Part shown: positions 27,706 to 37,078 of the stretch, piece after piece
Numbering within the stretch: the stretch's first letter is position 1
Layout: each line of letters begins with the position of its first letter
NCBI RefSeq assembly: GCF_900114925.1
Contig: NZ_FOUR01000007.1
Span: forward strand, 124,001 to 188,000
Source of the DNA: Marinobacter pelagius
Lineage (GTDB): Bacteria > Pseudomonadota > Gammaproteobacteria > Pseudomonadales > Oleiphilaceae
Length of the DNA: 64,000 nt
Reading direction: 5' to 3'
Program-made: the position numbers and the translations under genes
Notes under the pieces: model-generated
The model's input: the letters and a program-made list of their open reading frames with translations, nothing else
Told to the model about the DNA's origin: nothing
Databases searched by the model: none

Positions 27706-28845
27706 TCAGAATGAGCGGGCAACAATTTCCTTCATGATTTCATTGGTACCGGCATAGATACGCTGCACGCGGGAGTCGGCCCAGGCACGGGCAATCGGGT
27801 ATTCCCACATGTAGCCATAGCCACCGTGAAGCTGGACACACTCGTCCATGACCTTGCACTGCAGATCCGTGGTGTGCTGCTTGAGCATGGCCGCCGTGGG
27901 GATATCCAGCTTTTTCTCCAGGTGCAGTTCCAGGCAGCGGTCGGTAAATACCCGGGCTGCGGTGATCTCGGCCTTCAGCTCCGCCAGCTTGAAACGGGTG
28001 TTCTGGAAGGCGATCACCGGCTTGCCGAAGGCCTTGCGCTCCTTGACGTAGTCCAGGGTCCACTGCCAGGCCGCTTCCGCTGCCGCCACCGCGGCCAGGG
28101 CCACCTGCAGACGCTCAGCGGGCAGCTCCTGCATCAGCTGGAAGAAGCCCTGCCCTTCCATGGAACCCAGCAGGTTTTCTACCGGTACTTTGACGTCCTG
28201 GAAGAACAGTTCGGAGGTATCCTGGGCCTTCATGCCCACCTTGTTCAGGTTCTGCCCCTTCTCGAAACCTTCCCAGGCAGTCTCCACCAGTAACAGGCTG
28301 GTGCCCTTGGCCCCCTCCTTCGGATCGGTCTTGGCCACCACAATCACCAGATCCGCCAACTGGCCGTTGGTGATGAAGGTCTTGGAGCCGTTCAGGGTAT
28401 AGTGCTCACCGTTTTTGATGGCGGTGGTTTTAACCCCCTGCAGATCGGAACCGGCACCAGGCTCGGTCATGGCGATGGCTCCGATCATCTCACCGGAGAC
28501 CAGCTTCGGCAGATACTTCTGCTTCTGCTCCTCCGAGCCGTAGTTCAGGATGTAGGGGGCCACAATGTCCGAGTGCAGACCCCAGCCGATACCGGACAAG
28601 CCGGCACGGGAGATTTCCTCGATGACAACGGCGCTGTAGCGGAAATCCGCCCCCACACCGCCATACTCCTCCGGCATGGTCGGGCACAGGAAACCCAGCT
28701 CACCGGCCTTCTGCCACAGTTCACGGCTGACCTGGCCGTCCTTCTCCCACTGATCGTGATAGGGCGCAGCCTCCTGCTCCAGAAACTTGCGAACGGAATC
28801 GCGGAAGCCTTCCAGGTCGGCGTCGAAAACGGTACGTGGAATCAT
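27706..28845 (-). CDS. acyl-CoA dehydrogenase, long-chain (LCAD-like)
   Basis: A 379-residue FAD enzyme of fatty-acid beta-oxidation. It has the three acyl-CoA dehydrogenase domains: helical N-terminus, middle barrel with MTEPGAGSDLQGVKTTA, and C-terminal helices with ERKAFGKPVIAFQNTRFKLAEL and QLHGGYGYMWEYPIAR. The usual Glu before GT (YEGT in medium-chain enzymes) is Ala here (IYAGTNEI). The family alternative Glu appears in the helix ELPAERLQ, as in long-chain and isovaleryl-CoA enzymes. The start at 28845 has GAGGT upstream. It stands alone. Confidence 0.88.
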   Translation of the reverse strand: MIPRTVFDADLEGFRDSVRKFLEQEAAPYHDQWEKDGQVSRELWQKAGELGFLCPTMPEEYGGVGADFRYSAVVIEEISRAGLSGIGWGLHSDIVAPYILNYGSEEQKQKYLPKLVSGEMIGAIAMTEPGAGSDLQGVKTTAIKNGEHYTLNGSKTFITNGQLADLVIVVAKTDPKEGAKGTSLLLVETAWEGFEKGQNLNKVGMKAQDTSELFFQDVKVPVENLLGSMEGQGFFQLMQELPAERLQVALAAVAAAEAAWQWTLDYVKERKAFGKPVIAFQNTRFKLAELKAEITAARVFTDRCLELHLEKKLDIPTAAMLKQHTTDLQCKVMDECVQLHGGYGYMWEYPIARAWADSRVQRIYAGTNEIMKEIVARSF

Positions 28846-28968
28846 GGTGAACCTCGGTGAATGACGTGTGTTGTGATTGTCGTTCACCAAGTCTCGGCCG
28901 CTGGCCGGTTTCGCTCAATGATGAAAACCATCAATCGCGCTGACCAAAACCATCGGCCGGAAGGCGCT

Positions 28969-29616
28969 TCAGCGGGGCTGTTTGGCGTCGATCCGGGCCT
29001 CGCCCCATCGGGGCATCAGATCCTGCGGCAGGTCCAGGTGATCCAGCAGGCGGGCAACCACAAAATCCACCAGATCTTCGATGGACCGGGGCTTGTGGTA
29101 GAAGCCGGGGCTCGCCGGCATGACCACCGCGCCCATCCGGGTCAGGCGCAGCATGTTCTCCAGGTGCACTTCCGAATAGGGTGCTTCCCGGGGCACCAGA
29201 ATCAGCTGGCGCCGTTCCTTGAGAGCGACATCCCCGGCCCGCTCGATCAGGTTGTTGCTCGCACCTGTGGCCAGGGCCGAGAGGGTTCCGGTGCTGCAGG
29301 GGCAGATCACCAGGGGGGCCTTCTCACCGGAGCCGGAAGCCGGCGGCGCAAACCAGTCCTCACGGCCAAAGACCAGAACCTGGCCAGGCTGCGCGCCGGA
29401 ATATTCCGTCAGACACTCCTGCATGGCCGGTGGCGACCCCGGCAGTTTCAGGTCCGTCTCGGTAGCGATAACCACCTGAGCTGCCCGGCTGACCATAACA
29501 TGCACACGGCACCCGGCCGCCACAAGGCACTGCAGCAGTCGCAACGCGTACTGGGCGCCGGAGGCGCCGGTAATCGCCAGGTTTACGGTTCGCTGTGCCG
29601 GAGTGGGCGTGGTCAT
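28969..29616 (-). CDS. ubiX: flavin prenyltransferase UbiX
   Basis: UbiX attaches a dimethylallyl group to FMN, making the cofactor of UbiD decarboxylase in ubiquinone synthesis. The 215-residue protein has ITGASGAQYALRLLQ at the N-terminus, a CPCSTGTLSALATG loop and LVPREAPYSEVHLENMLRL. All are family motifs. It sits just downstream of mpl, as in Pseudomonas. Confidence 0.93.
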   Translation of the reverse strand: MTTPTPAQRTVNLAITGASGAQYALRLLQCLVAAGCRVHVMVSRAAQVVIATETDLKLPGSPPAMQECLTEYSGAQPGQVLVFGREDWFAPPASGSGEKAPLVICPCSTGTLSALATGASNNLIERAGDVALKERRQLILVPREAPYSEVHLENMLRLTRMGAVVMPASPGFYHKPRSIEDLVDFVVARLLDHLDLPQDLMPRWGEARIDAKQPR

Positions 29617-29652
29617 TCGCGCTTTTCCCCAGGAGTTGTCAGGGCGGGAAGA

Positions 29653-31047
29653 TCAGCCATGGATACGTTCGAGTTCCGCTACCAGTTTGCCGTGGATCCC
29701 GCCAAAACCGCCATTGCTCATGATGACAATGTGGCAGGGGCTCGGCAGGTCGTCCAGTACCCGGCCGATCAGCGTCTCAACCGAGGACTCAACCCGATGC
29801 AACTCGTTACCCTCGTTATCAGCCTGCCAGGCACCGACCAGTTCCTGCAGCCAGTCCATGTCATTCAGGTTGGCCCAGAGGACCCGGTCCGCCAGCTCCG
29901 CACTGGCCAGCAGGTTGTCCCGGTGCACGCCCTGTTTCATGGTGTTGGAGCGGGGCTCGATCAGGGCCAGGATCGGCTCCTCCCCCACCCGGTTACGCAA
30001 ACCCTCGAGGGTTGTGGCAATGGCGGTAGGATGATGGGCAAAGTCATCGTAGACCCTCACCCCACCAACATCCGCCAGCAGTTCCATCCGGCGCTTGACC
30101 CCCGAGAACCGGCACAATGCGGCAACGGCATGATCCGGGGTGACGCCCACGTGCCGGGCGGCGGCGATGGCGGCCAGGGCATTGCGGACATTGTGCATGC
30201 CGGTCTGGTCCCATTTCAGGGTAGCGACCGGCTGCTCGTGGTGAATCACCATGAACCGGCTGCCGTCCTCCGACAGCAGCTCTGCCCGCCAGTCCGCCGT
30301 TCGGCTGACCTCACTGCCGATGGCGGTATCCTGAACCGGACTCCAGCAGCCCATGGCCAGGGCGTTGTCCAGGTGCGGATCCACCGCCGGACGAACGATC
30401 AGTCCCTTCGAGGGCACGGTGCGCACCAGGTGATGGAACTGACGTTCGATAGCTTCAACGTTGTCGAAGATATCCGCGTGGTCAAATTCCAGGTTATTGA
30501 GGATCAGGGTGTGGGGCCGGTAATGAATGAACTTCGAGCGCTTGTCGAAGAAAGCGCTGTCGTATTCGTCGGCCTCGATCACGAAGAAATCACTGTTTCC
30601 CAACCGGGCAGAGACCGGGAAATCGAGAGGGACACCGCCCACCAGGTAACCGGGTTCGAAGCCGGCCTGTTCAAGAATCCACAGCAGCATTGAAGTGGTG
30701 GTGGTCTTGCCGTGGGTACCGGCGACCGCCATGACCCAGCGGTGACGCAGCACTTCCCGGGCCAGCCACTCGGGACCGGACATGTAATCGATGTTGAGGT
30801 TCAGTACCGCCTCGACCTCGGGGTTCCCCCGGGACATGGCATTGCCGATTAGCACCAGGTCCGGCCTCGGGTCCAGATGGTCAGCACTGTAACCCTCCAT
30901 GAGGCTGATGCCCTGACTTTCCAGCTGGGTACTCATGGGCGGGTAAACACCCTGGTCCGAGCCGGTCACCGTATGGCCAAGCTCGCGCGCGAGCACCGCA
31001 AGGCTACCCATGAAGGTGCCACAGATTCCGAGGATATGGATGTGCAT
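29653..31047 (-). CDS. mpl: UDP-N-acetylmuramate:L-alanyl-gamma-D-glutamyl-meso-diaminopimelate ligase
   Basis: Mpl recycles cell-wall tripeptide by ligating it to UDP-MurNAc. The 464-residue Mur ligase has the N-terminal MHIHILGICGTFMGSLA, the ATP loop GTHGKTTTTSML, and the DEYDSAFFDKRSKF and DFAHHPTAI motifs typical of Mpl. I chose ATG 31047; the frame extends to 31080 but that stretch does not match the family. It is divergent from pfp, with 155 bases between them. Confidence 0.95.
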   Translation of the reverse strand: MHIHILGICGTFMGSLAVLARELGHTVTGSDQGVYPPMSTQLESQGISLMEGYSADHLDPRPDLVLIGNAMSRGNPEVEAVLNLNIDYMSGPEWLAREVLRHRWVMAVAGTHGKTTTTSMLLWILEQAGFEPGYLVGGVPLDFPVSARLGNSDFFVIEADEYDSAFFDKRSKFIHYRPHTLILNNLEFDHADIFDNVEAIERQFHHLVRTVPSKGLIVRPAVDPHLDNALAMGCWSPVQDTAIGSEVSRTADWRAELLSEDGSRFMVIHHEQPVATLKWDQTGMHNVRNALAAIAAARHVGVTPDHAVAALCRFSGVKRRMELLADVGGVRVYDDFAHHPTAIATTLEGLRNRVGEEPILALIEPRSNTMKQGVHRDNLLASAELADRVLWANLNDMDWLQELVGAWQADNEGNELHRVESSVETLIGRVLDDLPSPCHIVIMSNGGFGGIHGKLVAELERIHG

Positions 31048-31202
31048 TCGGTGTTCGACCTCTCCGTTGAAACCTGCCAAGCCTCCCCTATACTCCGCAA
31101 GGCGTCAAGGCCCGCGCTATCCGCAATCCTGCTCATGAAAATCCCGGGCGTTTGGCGTATCATCTGCGCCATTGTCGAACCAGCAGGAGGCTTCAGCCCG
31201 AG

Positions 31203-32465
31203 ATGGCTATCAAGAACGCTTTTTACGCCCAATCCGGCGGTGTTACCGCCGTCATTAATGCCAGCGCCTGTGGCGTCATCCAGACCGCCCGCAAGCATCC
31301 GGACAAAATCGGCAAGGTGTTTGCCGGCCGCAACGGCATTATCGGGGCGCTCAGGGAAGAACTGATTGATACCAGCCTCGAGAGCGACGAGGCAATCCAG
31401 GCCCTGATCCACACCCCGGGCGGCGCCTTCGGCTCCTGTCGCCACAAGCTCAAGAACATTTCCGAAAACCGGGCCGAGTACGAGCGCCTGATCGAGGTAT
31501 TCCGCGCCCACGACATCGGCTATTTCTTCTATAACGGTGGCGGCGATTCCCAGGATACCGCCTACAAGGTCTCCCAGATTGCCGACAAGATGGGCTACCC
31601 CATTACCTGCATCGGTGTGCCCAAGACCGTCGATAACGACCTGCCGTTCACCGACTGCTGCCCCGGCTTTGGCTCGGTTGCCAAATACATCGCCACCTCG
31701 ACCCTGGAAGCCAGCCTGGACATCAAGTCCATGTGCGAAAGCTCCACCAAGGTGTTCATCTTGGAAGTGATGGGCCGCCACGCCGGCTGGATCGCTGCTT
31801 CCGGAGGCCTGGCCGGTCAGGGCGAAGGTGAACCGCCACACATCATCCTGTTCCCGGAGATCCCGTTCGACCGGGAAGCCTTCCTGGCCCGGGTAGACCA
31901 GTGCGTGAAGGACTATGGTTATTGCGTGGTGGTCGCCTCAGAGGGTGCCCAGTACGAAGACGGCCGCTTCCTGGCCGACGCCGGCGCCAAGGATGCCTTT
32001 GGCCACACCCAGCTTGGCGGTGTGGCCCCGGCCCTAGCCAACATGGTCAAGCAGGCCCTCGGCCACAAGTACCACTGGGCGGTTGCCGATTACCTCCAGC
32101 GCAGTGCCCGGCACATTGCCTCGGCCACGGACGTGGAACAGGCCTACGCAGTGGGCAAGGCCGCGGTAGAAATGGCGGTGGCCGGCAAGCAGGCGCTGAT
32201 GCCCACCATCGTTCGCGAGCAGGCCAAGCCCTATCAATGGAAGATCGGGGAAGCCAACCTCAGCGAGGTGGCAAACCAGGAAAAGAAAATGCCGATCCAC
32301 TACATCACCGATGACGGCTTCGGCATTACCCAGGATTGCCGTGACTACCTGGAGCCCCTGATTTACGGTGAAAGCTTCCCACCGTTTGAAAATGGCCTGC
32401 CGAAAGTGGCGAAGCTGAAGAATCAGCTGGTCGAGAAGAAACTCAAGACCGAGTTCAAGATCTGA
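31203..32465 (+). CDS. pfp: pyrophosphate-dependent 6-phosphofructokinase
   Basis: Interconverts fructose-6-phosphate and fructose-1,6-bisphosphate, using PPi rather than ATP, so it can run in both directions. The 420-residue protein has GGGDSQDTAYK at the phosphate donor site, GVPKTVDNDL (the Lys before TVDND is typical of PPi enzymes) and MGRHAGWIA. AGGAGG lies 12 bases before the ATG. A terminator follows. No ATP-type PFK is seen in the window. Confidence 0.92.
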   Translation: MAIKNAFYAQSGGVTAVINASACGVIQTARKHPDKIGKVFAGRNGIIGALREELIDTSLESDEAIQALIHTPGGAFGSCRHKLKNISENRAEYERLIEVFRAHDIGYFFYNGGGDSQDTAYKVSQIADKMGYPITCIGVPKTVDNDLPFTDCCPGFGSVAKYIATSTLEASLDIKSMCESSTKVFILEVMGRHAGWIAASGGLAGQGEGEPPHIILFPEIPFDREAFLARVDQCVKDYGYCVVVASEGAQYEDGRFLADAGAKDAFGHTQLGGVAPALANMVKQALGHKYHWAVADYLQRSARHIASATDVEQAYAVGKAAVEMAVAGKQALMPTIVREQAKPYQWKIGEANLSEVANQEKKMPIHYITDDGFGITQDCRDYLEPLIYGESFPPFENGLPKVAKLKNQLVEKKLKTEFKI

Positions 32466-32482
32466 TCAGCCGTCAGAAACGA

Positions 32483-32520
32483 AAAAACCGCCCGGTTTCG
32501 ACCCCGGGCGGTTTTTTTTA
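32483..32520. terminator. bidirectional terminator between pfp and grx
   Basis: A stem AACCGCCCGG/CCGGGCGGTT flanked by an A run on the left and seven T on the right. It serves convergent pfp and the glutaredoxin gene. Confidence 0.9.
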
Positions 32521-32536
32521 TGCCTGAGGCACCGAC

Positions 32537-32791
32537 TCAGCGGCTGGCGGCAGCCTCATGCTCGCGCACATAGGCGTAAAAATCATCAAACCCGCCAATA
32601 TGCTGCTGGCCGACGAAAATCTGTGGCACAGTGTGCACCGGCTTTCCGATCTTGTCGGCGATGTCAGCCTTGGAAATACCTTTTTCCATCATATCGATCC
32701 AGGTGTACGGCACCTGCATGGATTCGCACAGGTCCTTTGCCCGAATACAAAACCCACAACTCGAACGGCCATAAATCGTGACCTGCTCCAT
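32537..32791 (-). CDS. glutaredoxin with CGFC active site
   Basis: An 84-residue glutaredoxin, close to GrxC/Grx3 in length. The TVPQIFVGQQHIGGFDD segment is the cis-Pro and glutathione-binding region. The active site reads C-G-F-C. This combines the CGF of monothiol CGFS glutaredoxins with a second Cys as in dithiol CPYC enzymes. A very good AGGAGG lies before ATG 32791; upstream in-frame starts to 32926 are rejected. Confidence 0.9.
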   Translation of the reverse strand: MEQVTIYGRSSCGFCIRAKDLCESMQVPYTWIDMMEKGISKADIADKIGKPVHTVPQIFVGQQHIGGFDDFYAYVREHEAAASR

Positions 32792-32960
32792 AGAACCTCC
32801 TGCAACGGTGTCAAAAACCGGAATAAGAAAAAACCTGCCGTCAGCATACTGGCAAGGCAACAGAGAGTAAAAATTGATGGTTTGCATGGCAACCATAGTA
32901 CGTAACCATACCGACAGGACCGGCAACCGGCATTGAATTCGGTCAAGACGGGGAGACGAT

Positions 32961-33410
32961 TTGGTATACCTGACACTTTTTCTGACGGCCTTTGCCGCCG
33001 CGACGCTGCTGCCGGCCTACTCCGAGGTACTGCTGGGTACCCTGGTGACCCAGGGTTACTCGCTGTGGTGGCTGTGGTTCTGGGCCACCGCTGGCAACAC
33101 GCTGGGCTCGGTGGTCAACGGCATCATCGGGCGCCAGGTGGACCGCTTCAAACACAAGCGCTGGTTCCCCGTCAGCGAGATGCAACTGCACAAGGCCCGC
33201 AACCGGTTCAACCGTTACGGCCAGTGGTCTCTGCTGCTGGGATGGCTGCCGCTGGGGGGTGATGCACTCACCCTTGTGGGCGGCATCATGCGGGTCCCCT
33301 GGCTGAACTTTGTCGTCCTGGTGGCCATCGGCAAGGGCGCGCGCTACGCCTTCGTGCTCTGGCTGGTGGCCGAGGCATCGGGGGCGTCTTCCCCCTCACC
33401 GTCTCCATAA
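32961..33410 (+). CDS. YqaA/DedA-related small membrane protein
   Basis: A 149-residue membrane protein of the YqaA group of the SNARE-associated/DedA-like family. GNTLGSVVNGIIGR matches the family G-N-T-L-G-x-x-x-x-Y/I-x-x-G block, and WLPLGGDALTLVGGIMR is the re-entrant loop region. The start is TTG (GGGAGA upstream), a rare start here. Its 3' end overlaps the convergent UbiB-like gene by 67 bases. Function is not known; related proteins move lipids. Confidence 0.8.
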   Translation: MVYLTLFLTAFAAATLLPAYSEVLLGTLVTQGYSLWWLWFWATAGNTLGSVVNGIIGRQVDRFKHKRWFPVSEMQLHKARNRFNRYGQWSLLLGWLPLGGDALTLVGGIMRVPWLNFVVLVAIGKGARYAFVLWLVAEASGASSPSPSP

Positions 33411-34795
33411 AGGTACTTGCGCAACAGGGGTTCGCCATTGAACTCGGAATGCAGCACGGCAATGAACGTATAGACGCCGATCAGCTTCCGGTTCAGGAAC
33501 ACAAATTCCTTGGGAGGTACCCGGAAGTACCGGCTGATGGCGGAACGGGCGGCCTGTCGGGCAACCCGGGACGGCAGGTCGCTCTGTTTCCACCGATACT
33601 GGCCGTCACTGTTGACCGCATACTCCGGCCATTCAAACTGGTCTTTCGCCAGGGGCTCGAGTACCGACATACAGACCTTGCCGAATTTCTCCAGCACTTC
33701 CCGGGGCCAGTCCAGACTCATGAAACGGAGCTTTATCCCACCGTCGATCACCGCTTCAAGGTCCTGCTCGTAGGATGCCCGGATCATCTGGATGACCGGC
33801 GCAAGGAACTCGTCCGAGTAGGACTGCACGGCACCGAAGTCGAGCAGGACGATACGGTCATAGCCCGGATCCTCTCCCTCCTCACCGGCAATGCGGATGC
33901 GATAGTTACCGAAGTTGGGATCGGTCTGGATCTCGCCCCAGACGAACAGCTCCCGGAAAAACAGCTCCAGGGCTGCCTCGCCAAGGGCGCTACGCCGCTC
34001 CAGCGACAGTTCTCGAACCTCCCGGGATCCCACCGAGTGGCCATGCTCATAGGTCGAGGCGATCACGTGGGCCGTGGAGTATTCCTGCAACACCCTGGGC
34101 ACGATGAACCGGGGGTCGGACGCCAGCATGGTCCGGAATTTCTCCGTGGTGCGGGCTTCCAGGCGATAATCCACCTCCCGGTGCATCATCTCCCTGACTT
34201 CCTCGAGCCAGTCATTGAATTCCGGCCCGAAGCTGACCAGCCGCGCCACTTTCAGCAGCTGTGCCACCGCATTCAGGTCGCTGTCGACGGCATCCGCAAC
34301 GCCCGGATACTGGACTTTCAGCACCAGCTCCAGACCGTCGCTGCGCCGGACCGCACGGTGTACCTGACCCAGCGAGGCGGCACCGATAGGCTCGGGATCC
34401 ACGTCCAGTTCCGCCAGTCGGTTGCTGCCCAGTTCTTCCTTGAGCACCCGTTCTATCGCCGGCCACTCCAGGGAGGTGGTCTGGTCCTCGAGTGTGTGCA
34501 GGGCCTCAGTGACCTCTTCGGGCAGAAAATGCTCGCCGTACAGCGCCATCACCTGCCCGATCTTCACCACACTGCCTTTCAGGCGCCCCAGTTCATCCAC
34601 CAGGAATCGGGCCTGGTTGGACAGCATGGCCCGGTGCCGTTCATCGCGCTTGTCCTTGCTGCTGAACCAGTTGGTAGCCATGTGGGAGGCCATGCGGGTA
34701 CCTGCAGTAAGGCCAGCCCGGGTCAGGCTCAGCCTGCGCTCGAAGCTGCCGGTCTTGATGCGGGAAACTTTTGCTCCTGGACGCTTGGATGACAT
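33344..34795 (-). CDS. ABC1/ADCK/UbiB-family protein-kinase-like protein
   Basis: A 483-residue atypical kinase-like protein. It has the family KxGQ motif (VVKIGQVMALYGEHFLPEEV), the A-rich nucleotide loop IGAASLGQVH, TDPNFGNY at the catalytic loop and LLDFGAV as the metal-binding DFG. UbiB and COQ8 act as ATPases supporting ubiquinone assembly. This paralogue is not in a ubi cluster, so it could handle another lipid-linked process. Its 3' end overlaps the convergent YqaA-like gene by 67 bases. The start at 34795 is preceded by AGGT. Confidence 0.88.
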   Translation of the reverse strand: MSSKRPGAKVSRIKTGSFERRLSLTRAGLTAGTRMASHMATNWFSSKDKRDERHRAMLSNQARFLVDELGRLKGSVVKIGQVMALYGEHFLPEEVTEALHTLEDQTTSLEWPAIERVLKEELGSNRLAELDVDPEPIGAASLGQVHRAVRRSDGLELVLKVQYPGVADAVDSDLNAVAQLLKVARLVSFGPEFNDWLEEVREMMHREVDYRLEARTTEKFRTMLASDPRFIVPRVLQEYSTAHVIASTYEHGHSVGSREVRELSLERRSALGEAALELFFRELFVWGEIQTDPNFGNYRIRIAGEEGEDPGYDRIVLLDFGAVQSYSDEFLAPVIQMIRASYEQDLEAVIDGGIKLRFMSLDWPREVLEKFGKVCMSVLEPLAKDQFEWPEYAVNSDGQYRWKQSDLPSRVARQAARSAISRYFRVPPKEFVFLNRKLIGVYTFIAVLHSEFNGEPLLRKYLYGDGEGEDAPDASATSQSTKA

Positions 34796-35044
34796 GGACA
34801 ACCTGTGGGTGTCGGAGAATTTGCGCTGTCTGCCAGCTGTTCATTCCATTATACGGATACAGTGACAACCTATCCTCACCGATTCGACCCGTTTTCCCTG
34901 GCCTGGCGGCCAATGCCGGCCTGCGGATTCCGGTTTAAATGTCACTGTTCTACCTGTTTACGTTTTACTACAGTCCTGATTGCCAATCGGGTCTAGTATG
35001 TCAGGCAGTATCAGGCTCGGTAAAACACAAGAACAAGACTGAAA

Positions 35045-36127
35045 ATGAAGCAAACGGCTGCCAAAACTCCGGATACCGAACTGTCCCAGTTTCGCGTGAA
35101 AGGCGAAATCCCGGTACCGGTTCTGATCAACTGGCTCACCTCTGCAGCAGTACCAATCCTGCTGTTTTTTGCCGGCCGGGCCGCCAGTACCGCGGATAGT
35201 CCGTTCACGGCACCGTTGCTGGTCACCTTTGCAGCTCTGCTGGCGCTGAATTCCCTGGTCTATCTCGGGATCCGGCACCAGACCCTTCACCGCCGCGGAT
35301 TTATCGGCCTGATCACGGCGCTGTTCACCTTTCTGGTGATCCAGACGGTGGAGGATGGCTCCGCCATTATTTGGCTGTTTGCCTATCCGCCGGTCATTTT
35401 CTATATCAGCCAGGCCCGGGTGGGCATCATCGCCTGCGCCGGCGGCCTGGCCGCGCTCGTGTTCCTGTTCAGTCCTGCCGGTGACCTCGTTTTCGAGCCG
35501 CCCTACAGCACCAGCTTCCGGATTTCGATGGTTATCGTACTCGGTTTCGAGATGGTCACCTGTTACATCCTTGACCAGAGCCGGCGACGCAGCAAGCTGC
35601 GCTTGCTCAGACTGGCCTCGGAGTTTGAATTCGCCGCCAAACACGACGCCCTGACCGGGCTGGCGAACCGTCGGGAGGGCCTGGAGCAACTGGAGACCGA
35701 GTACCAGCGCTACCTGCGCACCCAACGGCCGTTTTCGGTCATGCTGATGGACATCGATCTGTTCAAGGGCATCAACGACCATTACGGTCATCACGCCGGA
35801 GACGAGCTGATCAGAATGGTCGCCCGCACGCTGCGGGATCAATGCCGGAAAGTCGATACCGTGGCCCGGTGGGGCGGCGAGGAATACCTGGTTCTGTTAC
35901 CGGAGACGGGGCCGCGCGAGGCCCTGCAGACGGCGCAACGTATCCGTGCTGCTGTCGAGGCGGGCTCGGTCGAGGTGGATGGCCACCCGCTCGGAGCCAC
36001 CATCAGTATCGGCACGGCCACCATTACCGGGTCGGAGTCCATCGACCGCCTGCTGCAGAGGGCCGATGAAGCACTCTATGGGGCAAAGAGTGCCGGCCGT
36101 AATCAGGCCTGTGCCGCTACGACCTGA
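35045..36127 (+). CDS. membrane diguanylate cyclase (GGDEF)
   Basis: A 360-residue protein with about six N-terminal membrane segments and a C-terminal GGDEF domain. The active site is GGEEY at residues 277-281, and the product-inhibition I-site is R268-K-V-D271. LTGLANRR marks the domain start. It should make c-di-GMP from GTP at the inner membrane under feedback control. It lies alone between the UbiB-like gene and lipB. It contrasts with the two degenerate GGDEF proteins at 45287-47295. Confidence 0.92.
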   Translation: MKQTAAKTPDTELSQFRVKGEIPVPVLINWLTSAAVPILLFFAGRAASTADSPFTAPLLVTFAALLALNSLVYLGIRHQTLHRRGFIGLITALFTFLVIQTVEDGSAIIWLFAYPPVIFYISQARVGIIACAGGLAALVFLFSPAGDLVFEPPYSTSFRISMVIVLGFEMVTCYILDQSRRRSKLRLLRLASEFEFAAKHDALTGLANRREGLEQLETEYQRYLRTQRPFSVMLMDIDLFKGINDHYGHHAGDELIRMVARTLRDQCRKVDTVARWGGEEYLVLLPETGPREALQTAQRIRAAVEAGSVEVDGHPLGATISIGTATITGSESIDRLLQRADEALYGAKSAGRNQACAATT

Positions 36128-36133
36128 CGCCGG

Positions 36134-36772
36134 TCACCAGCCCCTGGAGTGCTGTACCTGCTGGTAACCGAGGCCGGTAACCAGATGGTCAACCAGACGC
36201 TGTTCTATGTCGGCCACAGTGGCTCCCGGCACAAAATCCCGGACCTGGCACATGGGCATGCCGGCATAACCACAGGGATTGATGCGGCTGAAGGGCTCCA
36301 TGTCCATATCCACGTTCAGCGCTAGGCCATGGAAGGAGCATCCCCGGCGGACTCTCAGGCCGAGGGATGCGATCTTGGCCTCTCCCACGTAAACGCCGGG
36401 GGCGTCGGCGCGCGGGGCCGCTTCAACACCCAGGTCCGCCAGGGTGCGGACGATGCCCTGCTCGATCTGATCCACCAGACCCCGGACTCCGAGCTTCCTG
36501 CGCGGCAGGTCAATCATCAGATAGATCACCAGCTGGCCAGGACCGTGATAGGTCACCTGGCCACCCCGATCCACCTTGATGACCGGAATGTCACCGGGCA
36601 ACAGTACATGCTCGGCCTTGCCCGCCTGTCCCTGGGTAAACACCCGGGGGTGCTCGAGGCACCAGAGCTCGTCCTTGGTGTTGCCATCCCGGTCCGCCGT
36701 GAAATTCTTCATGGCTTCCCAGGTTTCCAGGTAAGGCTGCTCCCCGAGGGAACGGACAACGAGTTCTGCCAT
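36134..36772 (-). CDS. lipB: octanoyl-[ACP]:protein N-octanoyltransferase
   Basis: LipB moves octanoate from ACP to lipoyl domains, ahead of LipA. The 212-residue protein has [18 protein letters not shown], the catalytic Lys in [13 protein letters not shown], and the catalytic Cys in INPCGYAGM. It is the last gene of a minus-strand run with the DUF493 gene five bases upstream. lipA is elsewhere (10537), unlike E. coli. Confidence 0.95.
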   Translation of the reverse strand: MAELVVRSLGEQPYLETWEAMKNFTADRDGNTKDELWCLEHPRVFTQGQAGKAEHVLLPGDIPVIKVDRGGQVTYHGPGQLVIYLMIDLPRRKLGVRGLVDQIEQGIVRTLADLGVEAAPRADAPGVYVGEAKIASLGLRVRRGCSFHGLALNVDMDMEPFSRINPCGYAGMPMCQVRDFVPGATVADIEQRLVDHLVTGLGYQQVQHSRGW

Positions 36773-36777
36773 GGCCG

Positions 36778-37047
36778 TCAGAGCACCATGTGAACCCGGC
36801 CGCTGGCCTTCAGATCTTCAAACAGTGCCTTGAGCTGATCCTCACCCGTGGCGACAATCTTCAGCTGGACCGAGGAAAAGCGGCCCTTGCTGCTGTCGGT
36901 CACGGAAATGTCCGCCTCGGTAATCCCGGGCGCGTGACACTCCACCACTTCCACGACAAAATCGGTGAAATCAGGTGCGGCATTACCGATTACCTTGATC
37001 ACGTAATCGCAGGGGAATTCGATCTTTGGTGCTTTCGGCTCACTCAT
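36778..37047 (-). CDS. ybeD: DUF493 (YbeD-like) protein
   Basis: An 89-residue ferredoxin-like-fold protein. It has the family pattern of [13 protein letters not shown] at the start and the [21 protein letters not shown] helix. YbeD proteins resemble regulatory ACT domains and sit between dacA and lipB, as here. Exact function is unknown. Confidence 0.92.
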   Translation of the reverse strand: MSEPKAPKIEFPCDYVIKVIGNAAPDFTDFVVEVVECHAPGITEADISVTDSSKGRFSSVQLKIVATGEDQLKALFEDLKASGRVHMVL

Positions 37048-37078
37048 GCCGCATTACTCCCGGGTACTGACATCACCC

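Noticed and set aside
28861..30693. A 610-codon open frame on the plus strand opposite ubiX and mpl
   Set aside because: It is antisense to two well-recognised genes and its translation is low-complexity Q/G/R/H, typical of a GC-rich shadow frame.
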